The translations under genes and the position numbers were made by a program. From positions 186,001-250,000 of the forward strand of contig JAFEKR010000045.1 in the NCBI GenBank assembly GCA_019022495.1: 64,000 nucleotides of DNA, read 5' to 3'. The notes beneath the pieces were generated by a model. The model made no database searches and was not told the DNA's origin. It saw nothing but the letters and a program-made list of their open reading frames with translations. This DNA is from Epichloe hybrida. Its lineage: Eukaryota > Ascomycota > Sordariomycetes > Hypocreales > Clavicipitaceae. This document shows, piece after piece, positions 35,480-49,195 of the stretch. Each line of letters starts with the position of its first letter. The first letter of the stretch is position 1.

Positions 35480-36366
35480 TCACGATGCAGCAGAAATAGC
35501 AATAGGGGCAGGGGAGGAGACGTTGACGCTCGCAATGCTGTTAATCTCGGCATCACCGCCCCCATTGCTATGGTTCACGCTGTTTTCCTGTCCATCGGGC
35601 TTGTTCTCCTTGCTGCTGCTGTTGTCGGCCGAGGCAGATACAGCGCCTGATTCGGAAGTATCCTCATCGGTCGCCTTCTTGGGAGGGGCTGTCCAGCGAG
35701 GAATCTCCCATAGAACACCTGTGAAGCTTTTAAGCTTGAAGCCGCCCCGCGCCCACTTGCGGCAAGGTTTGCCAGATCGATCGAGAGCTCGCAGACCGGC
35801 GTTGATGGCTCCTTGGTTGGCCTTGGGACCAAGCTTGGAAGCTTGCATCCTGGCCACTGCATTATGGTCGATTGTGCCGTCCTCACTGTGAAACACACCA
35901 TGTCAGTTAGTGGGTAGAGACTTTGGGTTGAGTGTATGGCATCAAGTTCATCAGTGCTGGGTGCAACCAAGTAGACATACAGTCTGGGCTTCTTCTTGGG
36001 GCCCGGTTTCCCTCGAGCTTTGGGCACGCCATCTATCGTCGCAGCGGACCGCTTCGCGCCCTTCTTACGACCATCAATTGGAGGAGCCATTGATGAGGGG
36101 GCCGGGGTTCCCTCTGCTACCGGTGTCGCCACATTGGAGTCTGTTGCATTGTCCCCATTTGAAAGGCCAGAAACTACCAGGTTGGCAGAGGGGGCTGGCG
36201 AGTCAACCAATTCCTTGGGTTCGGTCGACTCGCGTGGAGCTGTTGACTTGGATTCAGGAGTTTCTGATCGAATGACGTCGCGTAGTCTAGATGAAGGGAC
36301 TTTGAGTGTGACGACCAGGCCCGACTTGCCACCGGATTTGCGGCGCCCATCAGCCTTGGGAGCCAT
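35480..36366 (-). CDS. ies4: INO80 chromatin-remodelling complex subunit Ies4
   Basis: 263-residue nuclear protein. Exon 1 is 36,366-35,981, the intron is 35,980-35,886 (GTATGT...CACAG) and exon 2 is 35,885-35,480, adding to 264 codons with stop. The N-terminus has the family's LVVTLKVPSSRLRDVI segment. A basic stretch KARGKPGPKKKPRL crosses the splice junction. The strongly conserved C-terminal block reads KLGPKANQGAINAGLRALDRSGKPCRKWARGGF and KSFTGVLWEIPRWTAPP. The middle and tail are Ser/Thr/Ala-rich and probably disordered. The complex slides nucleosomes and exchanges H2A.Z; in yeast Ies4 is a checkpoint-kinase substrate (known from the family). A T23-A8 tract in the sense strand sits about 15 bp before the ATG. 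Confidence 0.88.
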
Positions 36367-37746
36367 GTTTGCGAACGATGGTTTTTTTTAAAAAAAAAAA
36401 AAAAAAAAAAAATCGGGGTGTGTGATTTGAAGTTGATGATGAACCGAACCCCGAGATGTCGCGGCGATGGGAAAGTGATTTGGATGATCGAGCTTTGTGG
36501 GTGGGAATGGTATCAGAATTAGGATGCGTCGCGCATGGGCGGGTGTAAGGGTTCTGCAGAACGCGTGAACAACACGGGCAGTCGAAATTTTATGGTTGTG
36601 CTGCGGGCAGGATTCGAAAAGCCAAAGTCTAACCAGCAGGCGCCTGCATGGGGAGTGTGGTGGTGAATTCGGCACCGACGTGCGTGGGTGCCCGGATTCG
36701 AGCCAAGTCAGGTCGCGGCAGACTGGCGTAGAGCGGTAGATTTGCACTCTGGGCGCCTTCCTCAGCGAACAGCGTTGGGTGGTGATGATTCCGTCGCGGG
36801 CGGTGATGGTAAGTGATGGAAAAGATGATGATGGGTGATGGATGGATGGGGAGAGTTGGAGTTGGGGGGACGAAAAACAGGCGGAGGGAATTTTTCATTT
36901 TTTTCTGGGGGGGCGTTGCCTTGTCTCGTAGGTTTTTGGGGCCGTGGTCTCATCCTCCATTTTGGTGCCAAAGGCTGCGCACAAGAAATCGGGTAAAGGT
37001 CTGGTTCTTCGCTCGCGGGCTGAACCGTGACGCTCCCAAGTCCAACGGGCAAAGGGGGGTGTGGGTTTTGGAGGTTCCTCTCCCGCTCGCTGCCTGGCCG
37101 CCCTGCCTCCCCTGCCTTCCCTGCCTGGTCCTGCCTTCCCTGCGCTTTTCCGTTTCCGAAGCGTGACGTCGTCTCAAGACGGCTTAGTCCCAGCGCCCGC
37201 ATCATCAATTTTCCCAATGCCGATATCCAATCACGGCTCATTGTCTCGAGCAACCACCCGCCCGAGTCCCGCCCGAGTCCCGACGCGGTGCCGAGGCGAG
37301 AAGACTGTGAAACTGCCAGCCAGTGTCTCTTTGTTTTTTTGTCTTTTTGTCTTTTTGCCCTTTTGCACTACTCACGGGAGGACGAACGGTTTGACTTGTT
37401 GGACGAAACGACGGTCCAACATCGCCAAAGACCAAAGGGCGTGACTCGGGCCTTAAGTGAAGCCGGGCATGGGCTTCGTCAGAGTGAACGGTCATGCCAA
37501 AAAGGTCCAACTTGTGGCGGTCCAACCCTGCCTGAATTGCGACCGAGAGCTGGGTGAAAAGTCGTGTCAATTCCGTGGTTGCACGCGCCGCCATCATTCC
37601 ATGCTTGATGGTCGCTAGTCACCGGCGTCTGGTGAGGGTGCACAGCCTCCATAACACACAGGTCCCACGTCTGAAGTGAAAGGGTAATTCATAGTTGGCA
37701 GAGAGGGAATCATCTGTTAGAAGATGTACTTGAATAAAAAGAGGCC
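36367..37746. other. Intergenic with T8A23 tract
   Basis: No gene seen. It carries T8-A23 at 36,382-36,412, a CCTGCCTTCC repeat at about 37,100-37,142 and a GTCTTTTT repeat at about 37,326-37,362. The overlapping long open frames here are low-complexity and on both strands, so I reject them. Confidence 0.45.
36382..36412. repeat. T8-A23 homopolymer junction before ies4
   Basis: A run of eight T followed directly by twenty-three A. On the ies4 sense strand it reads T23 then A8 just upstream of the ATG; such tracts exclude nucleosomes and are common in fungal promoters (established), so a promoter role is plausible. Confidence 0.6.
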
Positions 37747-38827
37747 ATGTCATGCATGGCATGCTATCTAGACAGTGTGTGCTGGCCAGGCTGCAATCTT
37801 ACTGCAGATGAAAACCATGCCATGATGCTAGCCCGAGGCCCATTGCCACATCGACTAATACTAGTTACTTTTTGCACAGTAACTGTTTGTTATTGTTTTT
37901 TGACCATGGTACACAATTTTTCCACAGACGACGCTCTCCTACGCTCGCATTTCGGCGCCTTCGGCATCGAATCACCTGCGCAAGATAATGCTTCTTTACC
38001 CACTCTGGAATTGATACCTCGAATCATACATCAGACGTATAAAAGCAACAAGATACCTGCTGCATGGCAGCCCCCCCATCAGTCCTGCTTGGCCAAAAAC
38101 CCCGAGGGCAACTGGACACACATCCTCTGGACGGACGAAACAGCCCGAGACTTCATCCAGGACTGGTACCCCTGGTTCCTCCCAACGTGTGAATGGTATC
38201 CTTATCATGTTCAAAGAGTAGACTCGTTTCGATATTTTGTGCTCCATCACCTTGGAGGCATTCATCTGGACCTCGATGTCGGCTGCGCAAAAGACCTGTC
38301 ACCACTTCTCACACAGCATGCCTTCTTCGGGAAAACAGAGCCGTTCGGGGTGAGTAACGACGTCATGGGGGCTGAAAGGGGTCATCCGGTTTTCTGGAGG
38401 CTCATTGCGTCCCTCGAGGACAACAGATATCGACGTGGCACCAAGTATCCGACAGTGATGATGTCGACAGGACCGATGTTTGTCACGAAAGTCGTGCTTG
38501 GTTTTTTTGAAGGCCCGAAGTTATGACGAGGAGGCAAGCAGTCGCAGATTCTCAAGCCAGGAGCCACTTGTAACCATACTGCCCCCACGCTTGTACGGCT
38601 CATCGGCGGATTCTTACTTCCGACACTTTCCAGGGTCAACGTGGCACAGCTGGGACGCCCGAATCCTGTTGGCGATCAACGATAGCCCATTTGTGTTCCT
38701 ACTAGGTGTCCTCATATTTTATGTCATGTGCGTCCAGTGGAGGAGAATTTCTCGAAAACGATTTGTGCGAAAGGAGTTGCTGAGACGCGTAAGAAAGATG
38801 CGGCGCGCTTGTCAGCGCCTGACTTGA
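37747..38827 (+). CDS. GT32 glycosyltransferase (Och1/Sur1-like mannosyltransferase), one frameshift
   Basis: Type II membrane protein, probably Golgi, similar to inositol-phosphoceramide mannosyltransferases (Sur1/Csh1) and Och1. A signal anchor lies at about 35-55. The GT32 catalytic region reads IPRIIHQTYK, NPEGNWTHILWTD, RVDSFRYFVLHHLGGIHLDLDVGC with the DxD-type Asp175-Leu-Asp177 that binds GDP-mannose and metal, and MMSTGPMFVT. The frame then stops at 38,526. The family's next block, LPPRLYGSSADSYFRHFPGSTWH, and a second hydrophobic segment (FVFLLGVLIFYVMC) continue in the adjacent frame. Dropping one T from the T7 run at 38,502-38,508 joins them into 359 codons. No intron fits. A later start at MMLARG (residue 26) is also possible. 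The acceptor is not known. Confidence 0.8.
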
Positions 38828-39720
38828 TTATCACATTGAACAGGGACCTTTATTTCTTTTCCCTATCCATCTCGCCATGTTGGTTCATCCAAGGATACTG
38901 TAAAGACTAGGGAAATATCATTGCACCTTACAATTGCTTCAGAGGCCTGTCATGCATTGTGGGCCACGCATAGCGCCTCACAGTTTGCTATGGCAATTAT
39001 TATCACAACGACAGTAGCGGCGGCGGCGGTGCCATGAATTAATCCGATAGCATCAGACGTGAAGAGGCTAGTAGCCTCATTAGTGGGCAATCACGCCGAC
39101 GGAACAAAGATCAATATCGCAGACATACTCAAGAAGTGGAAGATGTTCGTACTTATCTTCCACGGCAGGGATGGCACACGCTAATAATATCAAGTTACTA
39201 CAATGCTGCCAAGCTATGAGACTGGAAAGATACGATTAAAATACTTGATTAGCCATTAGCGTAGGACTTTTAGACACCCTTTGTGAGAGGTGGAAGACGA
39301 CGTCTTGGGGCATGTTATGGATATAGCTATATATAACAGGAAAATTCTTGAACAGAAATAACAAAAAAGAAGTGCAATAGGTCTCAGTCTTACCTTGGCC
39401 GAACGTCTTCATTAGACTTCTTCAACAATACTAACAATACTGCATGCGAAAGCTTTGTTTCACAACAAGTCTGTTGGCAAAAAAATAAGGCTGCCCTTTT
39501 CATCTTTGACTGTCGACTCCTTCGTACGTTGCGGATATCATCATCCCATAAAGTCGCTCGCCCACGATGACTGCTAACAAAAAGCAAGTGGCATGCAGCT
39601 GCCGCATTGCTGTTGTTGAGAATCACAGCCTCACATCGCAGCCTCAGGCATCACATCGTCAGATTCTTCGCTTAATAATGCATTTTCCCGCATTGCGTTT
39701 GCGATTGCGTTTATTATTAT
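38828..39720. other. Intergenic, edge of gene island
   Basis: No gene seen. GC content falls toward the right, and RIP-type sequence begins sharply after about 39,715. Normal CA/TG content continues up to this edge. Confidence 0.5.
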
Positions 39721-40330
39721 AATTTATTAAAGGCTTCACTTAAAGACCTTAATTTACTACTTATAGATTTAAAGCTATAATAGCTTCTCTTTTGCCTTAT
39801 TAAATTCCTAGATAGTAATTTTATATTATCTTCTCTTTTTATTACTCTTTACTACTAAATTACTCTATAGGTTATAAGCCTAGCACTTATAATTATACCC
39901 TTTTCTTTATTATTCCCTTTTATCTAACTATTATAGTCTTATATATAATTATATATCTTTTCCTAATATCTTATTAAAGCATATTACTTAACTTATAAGG
40001 TAGTATAAAGACTCTTTTCCCTTACCTATAACTAATAATAATAACATAAGTTAATAATTAAATTAATTAGAATTTAGCTTATATAATAAAAAGTAAAAAC
40101 TCTTTTATATAACTAGGATTTAAATATATTACTATTATTATATTATCCCTCTCTTATAATTATAATAACTCTTTTATAATATTATAAACTACTAGTTATT
40201 ATGAATTTTTTAATATATATAAAAAGTTTAACCTTTCTAGGTAAATCTTAGTAAATAGTAAGCGAGGATATAATATTCCTTATAAAACTACCTTAAGCAC
40301 CTAAAACTAATAATCTAGATTTATTACTAT
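39720..40330. mobile_element. Unclassified RIP-mutated repeat
   Basis: AT-rich with almost no CA or TG. It adjoins the integrase end of element A but does not match the corresponding part of element B, so it is either a different element or a diverged terminus. It contains no recognisable domain and no LTR edge. Confidence 0.5.
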
Positions 40331-42788
40331 TTAAGTGTAATTAGTATTATAAGTATAGTAATAAACCTATAATAAAGTCTATTAAGATCTTTGCCTATAG
40401 TTACCTTAGTATTAGTAGTAATTTAAAGCTTCTATAGGGGTAGTGCTATCTAGTTACTATATACTAGTATACTCTATAGCTAGATATATAGTCTAAAATA
40501 GCTTTACTTATTACTAGCTACTAATAGTAATACTTTAGTAGCTTAAGAGTATATTTAGTCCTAAAGTAACTTACTAGTAAATTATTATAGTATAACTATA
40601 TAAGCTCCTATTATAAGATAAGCTCCTATAGAATAACTACCTAGTCTTTATATATTAGGAGGCCCCTTATACTATATAACTATAGACTAGCTTTTCCCCT
40701 CCCTTTTACTTAGGAGTTAACCTTACCTTTACACTATTATAAATCTAAATCTTAGTCCTATACCTTCTATAGTAATTATACTAATAGTTTATTTACTATA
40801 GATTAGTAAGGATTTAGTAATATAATAGCCCCCTAAATTACTTATACTATACTAATATCTTAGATATATACTACTTTCTTCTTAAAATTACCTTTATTTA
40901 GCTAACCTATTACTAGATTTATAGTAGCTAACTAGCCTTTTACCTAGGCTACTTTTACCTTAGTAAGCTCTAAGACTAGTATTATACTATAACTTCCTTA
41001 ATATATTAGTACCTTTTCTTTTATTATAAAGATATTTACTATTTTCCTTTAAAGCTCTAGTAAGAGTGCCTTATTTAATATAGGTTTACCCTTATAATTA
41101 GACTTTCTTAATAGTATATCTATAGAGTTACTCTTCCTTAGTTTATACTTAATTATAAAGTAAAAAAAGCAAAGGAATATATACTATTATACCTATCTTT
41201 TATTTAGCTTCTATTACCTTATAAAGGTCTATAGGTTATAATAGTTTAATAAAACCTTTATAAGTATCTCTATGCCTTTAATATAGTATTACTAGTATTT
41301 AAATAACTTTACTATAGTAAGTAACTCTTAGTTAGCTATACTATAGTTATATTCTATATCTATAAACTTCCTTAACTAAAAGGCTACTAGATACTAATAG
41401 CCCTTATTATCCTACTAAGATAGGATTCTTACTATTATAAAAATTAAGGTATTTATTTTAATACACACTGCTTAACTTAGGTTATAGTATTAGAGTAAAA
41501 GCACTTACTAAAAGGTATCTTTTAGCTAATTAAATACTAACTACTCCTTTTCTTTAAATATAAACCTCCTAGTTTAAATACTATTTTAACTACCCTTTAT
41601 TAGTATATAAAGAAATACTATAATCCTAGAGTATTTATAAATAAACTATTAGTAAAAGTTATAAAACCTAAGGAATAACTATATATTCTTAAAACTTATA
41701 GGCTCCTTCTATTCCCTAATTATATTAACTTAGTAAGTATTTATTAATATTCTATTAATAAAAGAAATAAACCCTAGGAATTTTACTAATTCCTTATAGA
41801 AAGAGCACTTAGAGGGTTTTATATATAACTTTACTAACCTTATATAAGTATTCTATCTTTCTTTAGTATAAATAAAATAAGCACGCTTACTAGGCTCTTT
41901 AAGGGTTTTATCTAGCTTTTCTTTAAGTTATTATTAATATATTCCTAGAGCTCTTTAAGTTTACTTAAGGAGAAAGGATAAATTAGTTTATATAAGGGTA
42001 TAGCTTTTAGTATAAGATTAATTATATAGTTAGTTAACTTCTTTAATAAGAGACTCCTTACCTTATTTAATATAAATATATCTTTAAACTTATATAGTTT
42101 CTTTAGGATATTTTTAATAGTTTTATATACTTTTACCTTCTCTTTATCTTTAAGAGATATAAACTTATCTTTTATAATACTTATAATAGTATATACTATT
42201 ATTTTATTATATATTACTTTTATAAACTTATAAGGAGTTAGTAGTAAAAAGGCTATTTTTCTCTTTTTAAACTACTATTCTTATAAGTATAAGTAAAGAT
42301 ATATATATTTTTCTATAAGTATATATATTCTAATTAATATAAGGCTTCCCTCTACTCTTAGATCCTTATTAATAGCTATATATAGTAACTTAAGGTCTTT
42401 CTTTTTGCCCTATAAGTCTCTAATTATAATAGGTACCTTATAGACACTATATTAAGGGACTATAAGAGCCCCTACTACCTTTAAGATAGGTACTATAGCC
42501 TTAGCCTAATTAAGCTTATAAGTCTATATAAATTAAGTACTAATAATATTAATCTTAGCATAACTATTAAGATTCGCTACTATTTTAATATCTTTATACC
42601 TATAAATAGTAACTAGTATGTAAAATTAGCGTCCTACTAGTACCCTAGTATTTAAGGCAAAGGTAAGGGCATTTACTTCTACCTCTAGGAGTTTCCCTAG
42701 CCTTCTTACTAGTCTCTCTTTAGCTTATTATAATTATAAATAAGATGCTCTATACTACTATAATTATAGTATTACTTTCTTCCTTAGG

Positions 42789-42793
42789 GTCTA
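42789..42793. repeat. Target-site duplication GTCTA, left copy
   Basis: GTCTA directly precedes the left LTR of element B and recurs at 49,398-49,402 after its right LTR. Removing the element and one copy restores continuous element A sequence. Confidence 0.85.
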
Positions 42794-42995
42794 TGTGAGG
42801 CCCCACTCATAACACTAGCGCACTAGCGCACCACTAGGCAAGCGCACCACGCCCTAGGGCTAGGTCCACGTAACACTAGTAAGTCACTAGCTATAAGTTA
42901 GTAACTTATATATATAACACACTTAGACCTAGTAAGCTTTAGTTAATATATAACTACCCTTATACCTCTTACCTAGCTATCCCTTTATTCTTATA
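42794..42995 (+). repeat. 5' LTR of Gypsy B (202 bp)
   Basis: Begins TGTGAGGCCCC and ends TTCTTATA, the mutated form of TTCTCACA seen in the right LTR. Its length equals that of the right LTR and of the LTR of element A. Confidence 0.85.
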
Positions 42996-45900
42996 ATTCT
43001 AAAGCTTCTCTTACTAGCTACCTAAGAGTAATATAAGGGGGAGAACTACTTAATTTACTAGAGTAATACTATATATTCCCTAGGACCCGCTAAATAAGGG
43101 TAATACTATAGCTAGTAATATACTATATTCTATAAGAACCTTATTTAAGGCTAAATTCTCTATTATAAGGGTAAAAGAGATATTAGTTAAAGAGTAAATT
43201 ACCTAGCTTAAGTAACTTAAGGAACTATAGAAGTAAGAATAAGAGCTTACTAACTTAATATAACTTTATAAAAAGGAGAAGCTAGTAAAAAGGGGCTAAA
43301 AGGATAGTATATCCTTAAGTCTTAGTAACTAAGAGATTAAGGTCTAAAATATTATAAAACTCTAATACCTTATAAACTTATAGAAGTATAAGATATAGCT
43401 TAATAACCTTAACTATACCTTTAAGGAAGTAAAGAAAAAGTATTATTAAAATAACTAAAAGATTCTCTTTATACTTAACTATATATATATAAACTATTAG
43501 GCTAGATAGGACTAATATATTAAAGAATAACTAGCTAATAGCTATAATTACCCTAAGGATAATTAGAATAAGTTCTAGGAATAGACTCTTATACTACTTA
43601 AGAACTCTATAAGCTATAATATATAAATAGCTATATAACTAGAGAATATAAAGTAAAAGGAAGGTTAAAGTCCTATTAAGTTTAGTATTTACCTAGATTT
43701 ACTAGAGAAATACCTAGAGTAAGCTTTAGAGAAAACCTATGCCCTTATATTCTTTATAAAGTAAATTCCTAACTTATAAGACTATATTAACTTATATGTA
43801 AATATTATAGGCCTAATATAAGAAAATAATATATAACTTACCTAGTAATTCTAGGAGGTAATATTAAAGAATAAGTAAAAGCTAAATAATTTAAAAGAGA
43901 AAGGCCTATATAAGGTAGCTTAACACTAAAGGCGTAATTCCCTATAAGGGTATTAGCTAAATAAGGACTAAAGAGATAAGGATAAGGATAAGAAGAGAAC
44001 CCTAGCTACTTACCTTAATAATAATAAACCCTAAGGAAAAAAGTAGTGCTATAATTATAGTAGTACTAAGCATCTTATTTATAATTATAATAAGCTAAGG
44101 AAAGACTAGTAAGAGAGTTAGGAAAACTCCTAGAGGTAAAAGTAAAAGCCCTTACCTTTACCTTAGACACTAGGGTACTAGTAAGACACTCCTTCTATAT
44201 ACTAGTTACTATTTATAGCTATAAAAATATAAAAATAGTAGCAAATCTTAATAGTTACGCTAAGATTAATATTATAAGCACTTAATTTATATAGACTTAT
44301 AAGCTTAATTAGGCTAAGGCTATAGCACCTATCTTAAAGGTAGTAAGGGCTTTAATAGTTCCCTAATATAGTATTTATAAGGTGCTTATTATAATTAAAG
44401 ATTTATAAGGTAAAGAGAAAGACCTTAAGTTACTATATATAGCTATTAATAAGGACCTAAGAGTAAAGGGAAGCCCTATATTAATTAGAATATATATACT
44501 TATAAAAGAATATATATACTTATACTTATACTTATAAGAATAGTAGTTTAAAAAGAGAAGGGTAGCCTTTTTACTACTAACTTCTTATAAGTTTATAAAA
44601 GTAATATATAATAAAATAATAGTATATACTATTATAAGTATTATAAAAGATAAGTTTATACCCCTTAAAGATAAAGAGAAAGTAAAAGTATATAAAACTA
44701 TTAAAAATATCCTAAAGAAACTATATAAGTTTAAAGATATATTTATATTAAATAAGGTAAGGAGTCTCTTATTAAAGAAGTTAACTAACTATATAATTAA
44801 TCTTATACTAGGAGCTATACCCTTATATAAACTAATTTATTCTCTCTCCTAAGGTAAACTTAAGGAGCTCTAGGAATATATTAATAATAACCTAAAGAAA
44901 GGCTAGATAAGACCCTTAAAGAGCCTAGTAAGTATACTTATTTTATTTATACTAAAGAAGAATAGAATACTTTAGCTATATATTAACTATTAGGGACTTA
45001 ATAAGGTAATATAAAAGAATTACTATACTCTCCCCCTAATTTTAAAGATCCTTAATTAATACTAAGAGGCTTATTTTTTTTAAAGATTAATATTAAGGAT
45101 ATATACTACTAAATTTATATTAAAGAGAGTAATAAGTAAAAGATAGCTTTTTATATATATTATAAGCACTATAAGTACCTTATAATACCTTTTAGGTTAA
45201 CTAATACTCTAGCTACTTTTTAAAGCTATATCTATAAGGTACTTTATAGGCTAGTTAATACTATTTATATAGTATATCTAGATAATATCTTAATTATCTC
45301 TAAGATAAAGGAGGAGCATACTAAATATATTAAGTAAGTCTTAGAGTATATAAGATTAGTAAAGCTATATATAAAACCCTTTAAGTGCTTTTTTTATAAG
45401 GAGTTAGTAAAATTCCTAGGGTTTATTCTCTTTATTAATAGGATATTAATAAATACTTACTAAGTTAATATAATTAGGGAATAAAAAAAGCCTATAAGTT
45501 TTAAGAATATATAGTTATTCCTTAGGTTATATAACTTCTATTAATAGTTTATTTATAAATACTCTAGGATTATAGTACCTTTTTATACACTAATAAAGGG
45601 TAGTTAAAATAGTATTTAAACTAGGAGGTTTATATTTAGAGAAAAGAAGTAGTTAGTATTTAACTAGCTAAAAGATACCTTTTAGTAAGTACCTTTACTT
45701 TAATACTATAACCTAAGTTAAGTAGTATATATTAAGATAAATACCTTAATTTTTATAATAGTAGGAATCCTATCTTAGTAAGATAATAAGGGCTATTAGT
45801 ATCTAGTAGCCTTTTAGTTAAGGAAGTTTATAAATACTAAATATAACTATAGTATAGCTAATTAAGAGTTTCTTACTATAGTAAAGTTATTTAAATATTA

Positions 45901-48900
45901 GTAATATTATATTAAAGGCATAAAGATACCTATAAAGGTCTTATTAGACTATTATAACTTATAGACCTTTATAAGGTAATAAAAGCTAAATAAAAGATAG
46001 GTATAATAGTGTATATTTCTTTACCCTTTTTATTTTATAATTAAGTATAAACTAAGGAAAAGTAACCTTATAAATATACTATTAAGAAAGTCTAATTATA
46101 AAGGTAAACCTATATTAAATAAGGCACTCTTACTAAAGCTTTAAAGAAAAATAGTAAATATCTTTATAGTAAAAGAAAAAGTACTAATATATTAAAGAAG
46201 TTATAGTATAATACTAGTCTTAGAACTTACTAAGGTAAGAGTAGCCTAGGTAAAAGGCTAGTTAGCTACTATAAATCTAGTAATAAGTTAGCTAAATAAG
46301 GGTAATTTTAAGGAGAAGGTAGTATATATTTAAGATATTAGTATAGTATAAGTAATTTAAGGGGCTATTATATTACTAAATCCTTACTAATTTATAGTAA
46401 ATAAACTATTAGTATAATTACTATAGAAGGTATAGGACTAAGATCTAGATTTATAAAAGTATAAAAATAAAGTTAACTCCTAAGTAAAAGAAAGGGGAAA
46501 GGCTAGTCTATAGTTATATAATATAAGGAGCCTCCTAATATATAAAGACTAGGTAGTTATTCTATAGAAGCCTATTTTATAATAGAAGCTTCTATAGCTA
46601 TACTATAATAATTTACTAGTAAGTTACTTTAGAACTAAATATACTCTTAAGCTACTAAAATATTACTATTAGTAGCTAGTAATAAGTAAAGCTATTTTAG
46701 ACTATATATCTAGCTATAAAGTATACTAGCATATAGTAGCTAGGTAGTACTACCTATATAAAAGCCTTAAATTACTACTAATACTAAAGTATCTATAGGC
46801 AAAGATCTTAATAGACTTTATTATAGGTTTACTACTAGTATAGCCAGGTAAGTAAGAAACTAATATAATCCTAGTAATTATAAACTAATTTACTAAGTAT
46901 ACTATTTTCCTTCTTATAAAGACTATAATTAACATAGTAAAATTAGTAAAGTTATTCTATAAGGAGATTAAGCTATAATTTAGAGCGCTAGAGGGTATTA
47001 TATCTAATAGAGGGTTAGTATTTATAAGCTAATTCTAGTTAGAGGTATATTACTAGTTATATATAAAGCAAAGGCTTTTAATAGTGTTTTACCCCTAAAC
47101 TAATAGGTAAATAAAGAGAATAAATTAGGTACTTAAATATTACCTATAATACTTTATTAAAGAAAACTAATAGCTATAGCTAAAGCTACTCCTAATAGCT
47201 TAATTTATATATAATAATACTATTAATAAAATAATAAGTTACTCCCCTAATTACGCTCTTATAGGCTATTTACCTAAGTTTTATCTAGCTCTTAAGGGTA
47301 AGAGTAAGGAAAGGAAGGTTCTAGAAGCTTATATATATATCTAGAAGCTATATAAGGTTAGGGAGAAACTAGTATATTACTAGGTAAGAGCTACTAAAGT
47401 ATAAGTAAAGTACTATAACTAATAATACTAGCTATTAACCTTAAAAAGAGGAGACTTAGTACTACTATTAGTAAAGAATATTAGACTTAAGAATATAAAA
47501 TAGAAGCTAACCCCTAGATTTATTAGGCTATTTTAGATACTTAACGCTATAGGTAAATAAGTATACTAACTAGCACTACCTAATAAGTATAGTTAACTAT
47601 ATAATATATTTTATATTCGCTTATTAAAGCTATAGAGTTACTAGGAAGATACCCTAGATAAGGATATACTAATACCTAATCTTAAAGATAATAATAATAA
47701 GTTTAAAGTTAAAGAAGTTAGGGATTATAGGAAAATATATAAAGGTAATAAATACCTAGTAAAATAAAAGGGCTAGCTAAGTAAATATAACTAATAGGTA
47801 GTAGTAAAAGATATAGAAGGCGCTTAATATATAATTTAAGCTTTTTATTAAAGTAAAATAAGTAAGAAGTATAGTAAGATATAAGTAATTTATAAGTAAT
47901 AAGAAATAAGGTAATTATAAAAAAGGCCTAGCCTTATTAGCTACTATTACATTCTATTTAAAAACCTTATTAGACTATTTACTAAATAATAAAATAAAAA
48001 ATACCTATAAGGAAAGGAGTCTTAAGGGAAACCCTTCTATAGTTACCCCCTTATATATTAAAATAACACTATTATAAAGGAGGTACTTAGCGCTCCCCTT
48101 ATCTTCCTAAACTACTACCTCTATTACCTAGAAAAACTAGTGCTTTACTACCCCCTAGGGTATAAATCCTAGATTATAATATTATAGCTATAAAGTTATT
48201 TTTACCTTCTAGGAGTTATAATATATAGTATAGTTTAGCTAGGAAAAGTTAGTAAATAGGTAGTAAAAGAGAAGTAATATATATAATTCCTAGGGCTAGA
48301 GTAAGAAATATAGTAACTAAAAGTTACTAGTATAAAATTATATACTAATTATATATAGCTAAAGTAGCTTACTAAGAAAGTAAGTAAAGACCTAGAGAAG
48401 AGATAGTAAGATATACCTAATAGACCTTAGTGGCCCTAGTTAAACTAAAGGAAATATAATAAGCTATATTAGTATAATTAAACCCTATAATAAGGTTTAG
48501 ATAATAGGTGCTAAAATAGTGGTAAGTTACTTCTAAAAATATGTAATCTTTAGGGTTATTAGGAACCTAATTACTTAGGGTAACTATTAAAGTCTTTACC
48601 TAATTAAGGATAGTAAGAAAATCTAGGAAATCCCCTTATATAGTTAGTATTACCTAGAGAGATATAGGTAATTAGGGACTAAAAGGGTAGGGAATATAAT
48701 ATACTTACTATCTTATAAGTATTACTATATTTAATACACTAGATATAATACTTTAAATGTTTTCCTTTAATAATAGTAGTTAGTATACTAGGGAATTAAT
48801 AGTTAATCTAGGGAATATTAGGCTTAGCTAGAGGATTTTTCTTAAAGTCTATATAACCTATATATAAATAATATATATAAGAATATTCTTTTAAAAGGAT

Positions 48901-49195
48901 ATTAGGGATAGCTATAATAATAACACTCTTAATGCTTTTCTTATCTAATTCTATTCTAATAATAAGGTAAGTGTAAAGGTAAATTTATAGTAACTAATAA
49001 TTTAATAGTATTTAAGGAAAAGTTACTATATATAAGAAAGGGAAAAGTTAGTAATATAATAGGGAGTTATAGGTGAATTTATACTTAAATACTAATATTA
49101 TTTATTATTATTTTAGTATAGCTATTACTTAGTAAATAGCTAGATAATACTTACTAAAAGCTATTTAGAAGCCTAGCTAAAAGTAAGGGGGTAAT

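Noticed and set aside
36595..36720. Possible tRNA T-arm (GGATTCGAGCC)
   Set aside because: No matching D-arm, anticodon stem or acceptor pairing around it.
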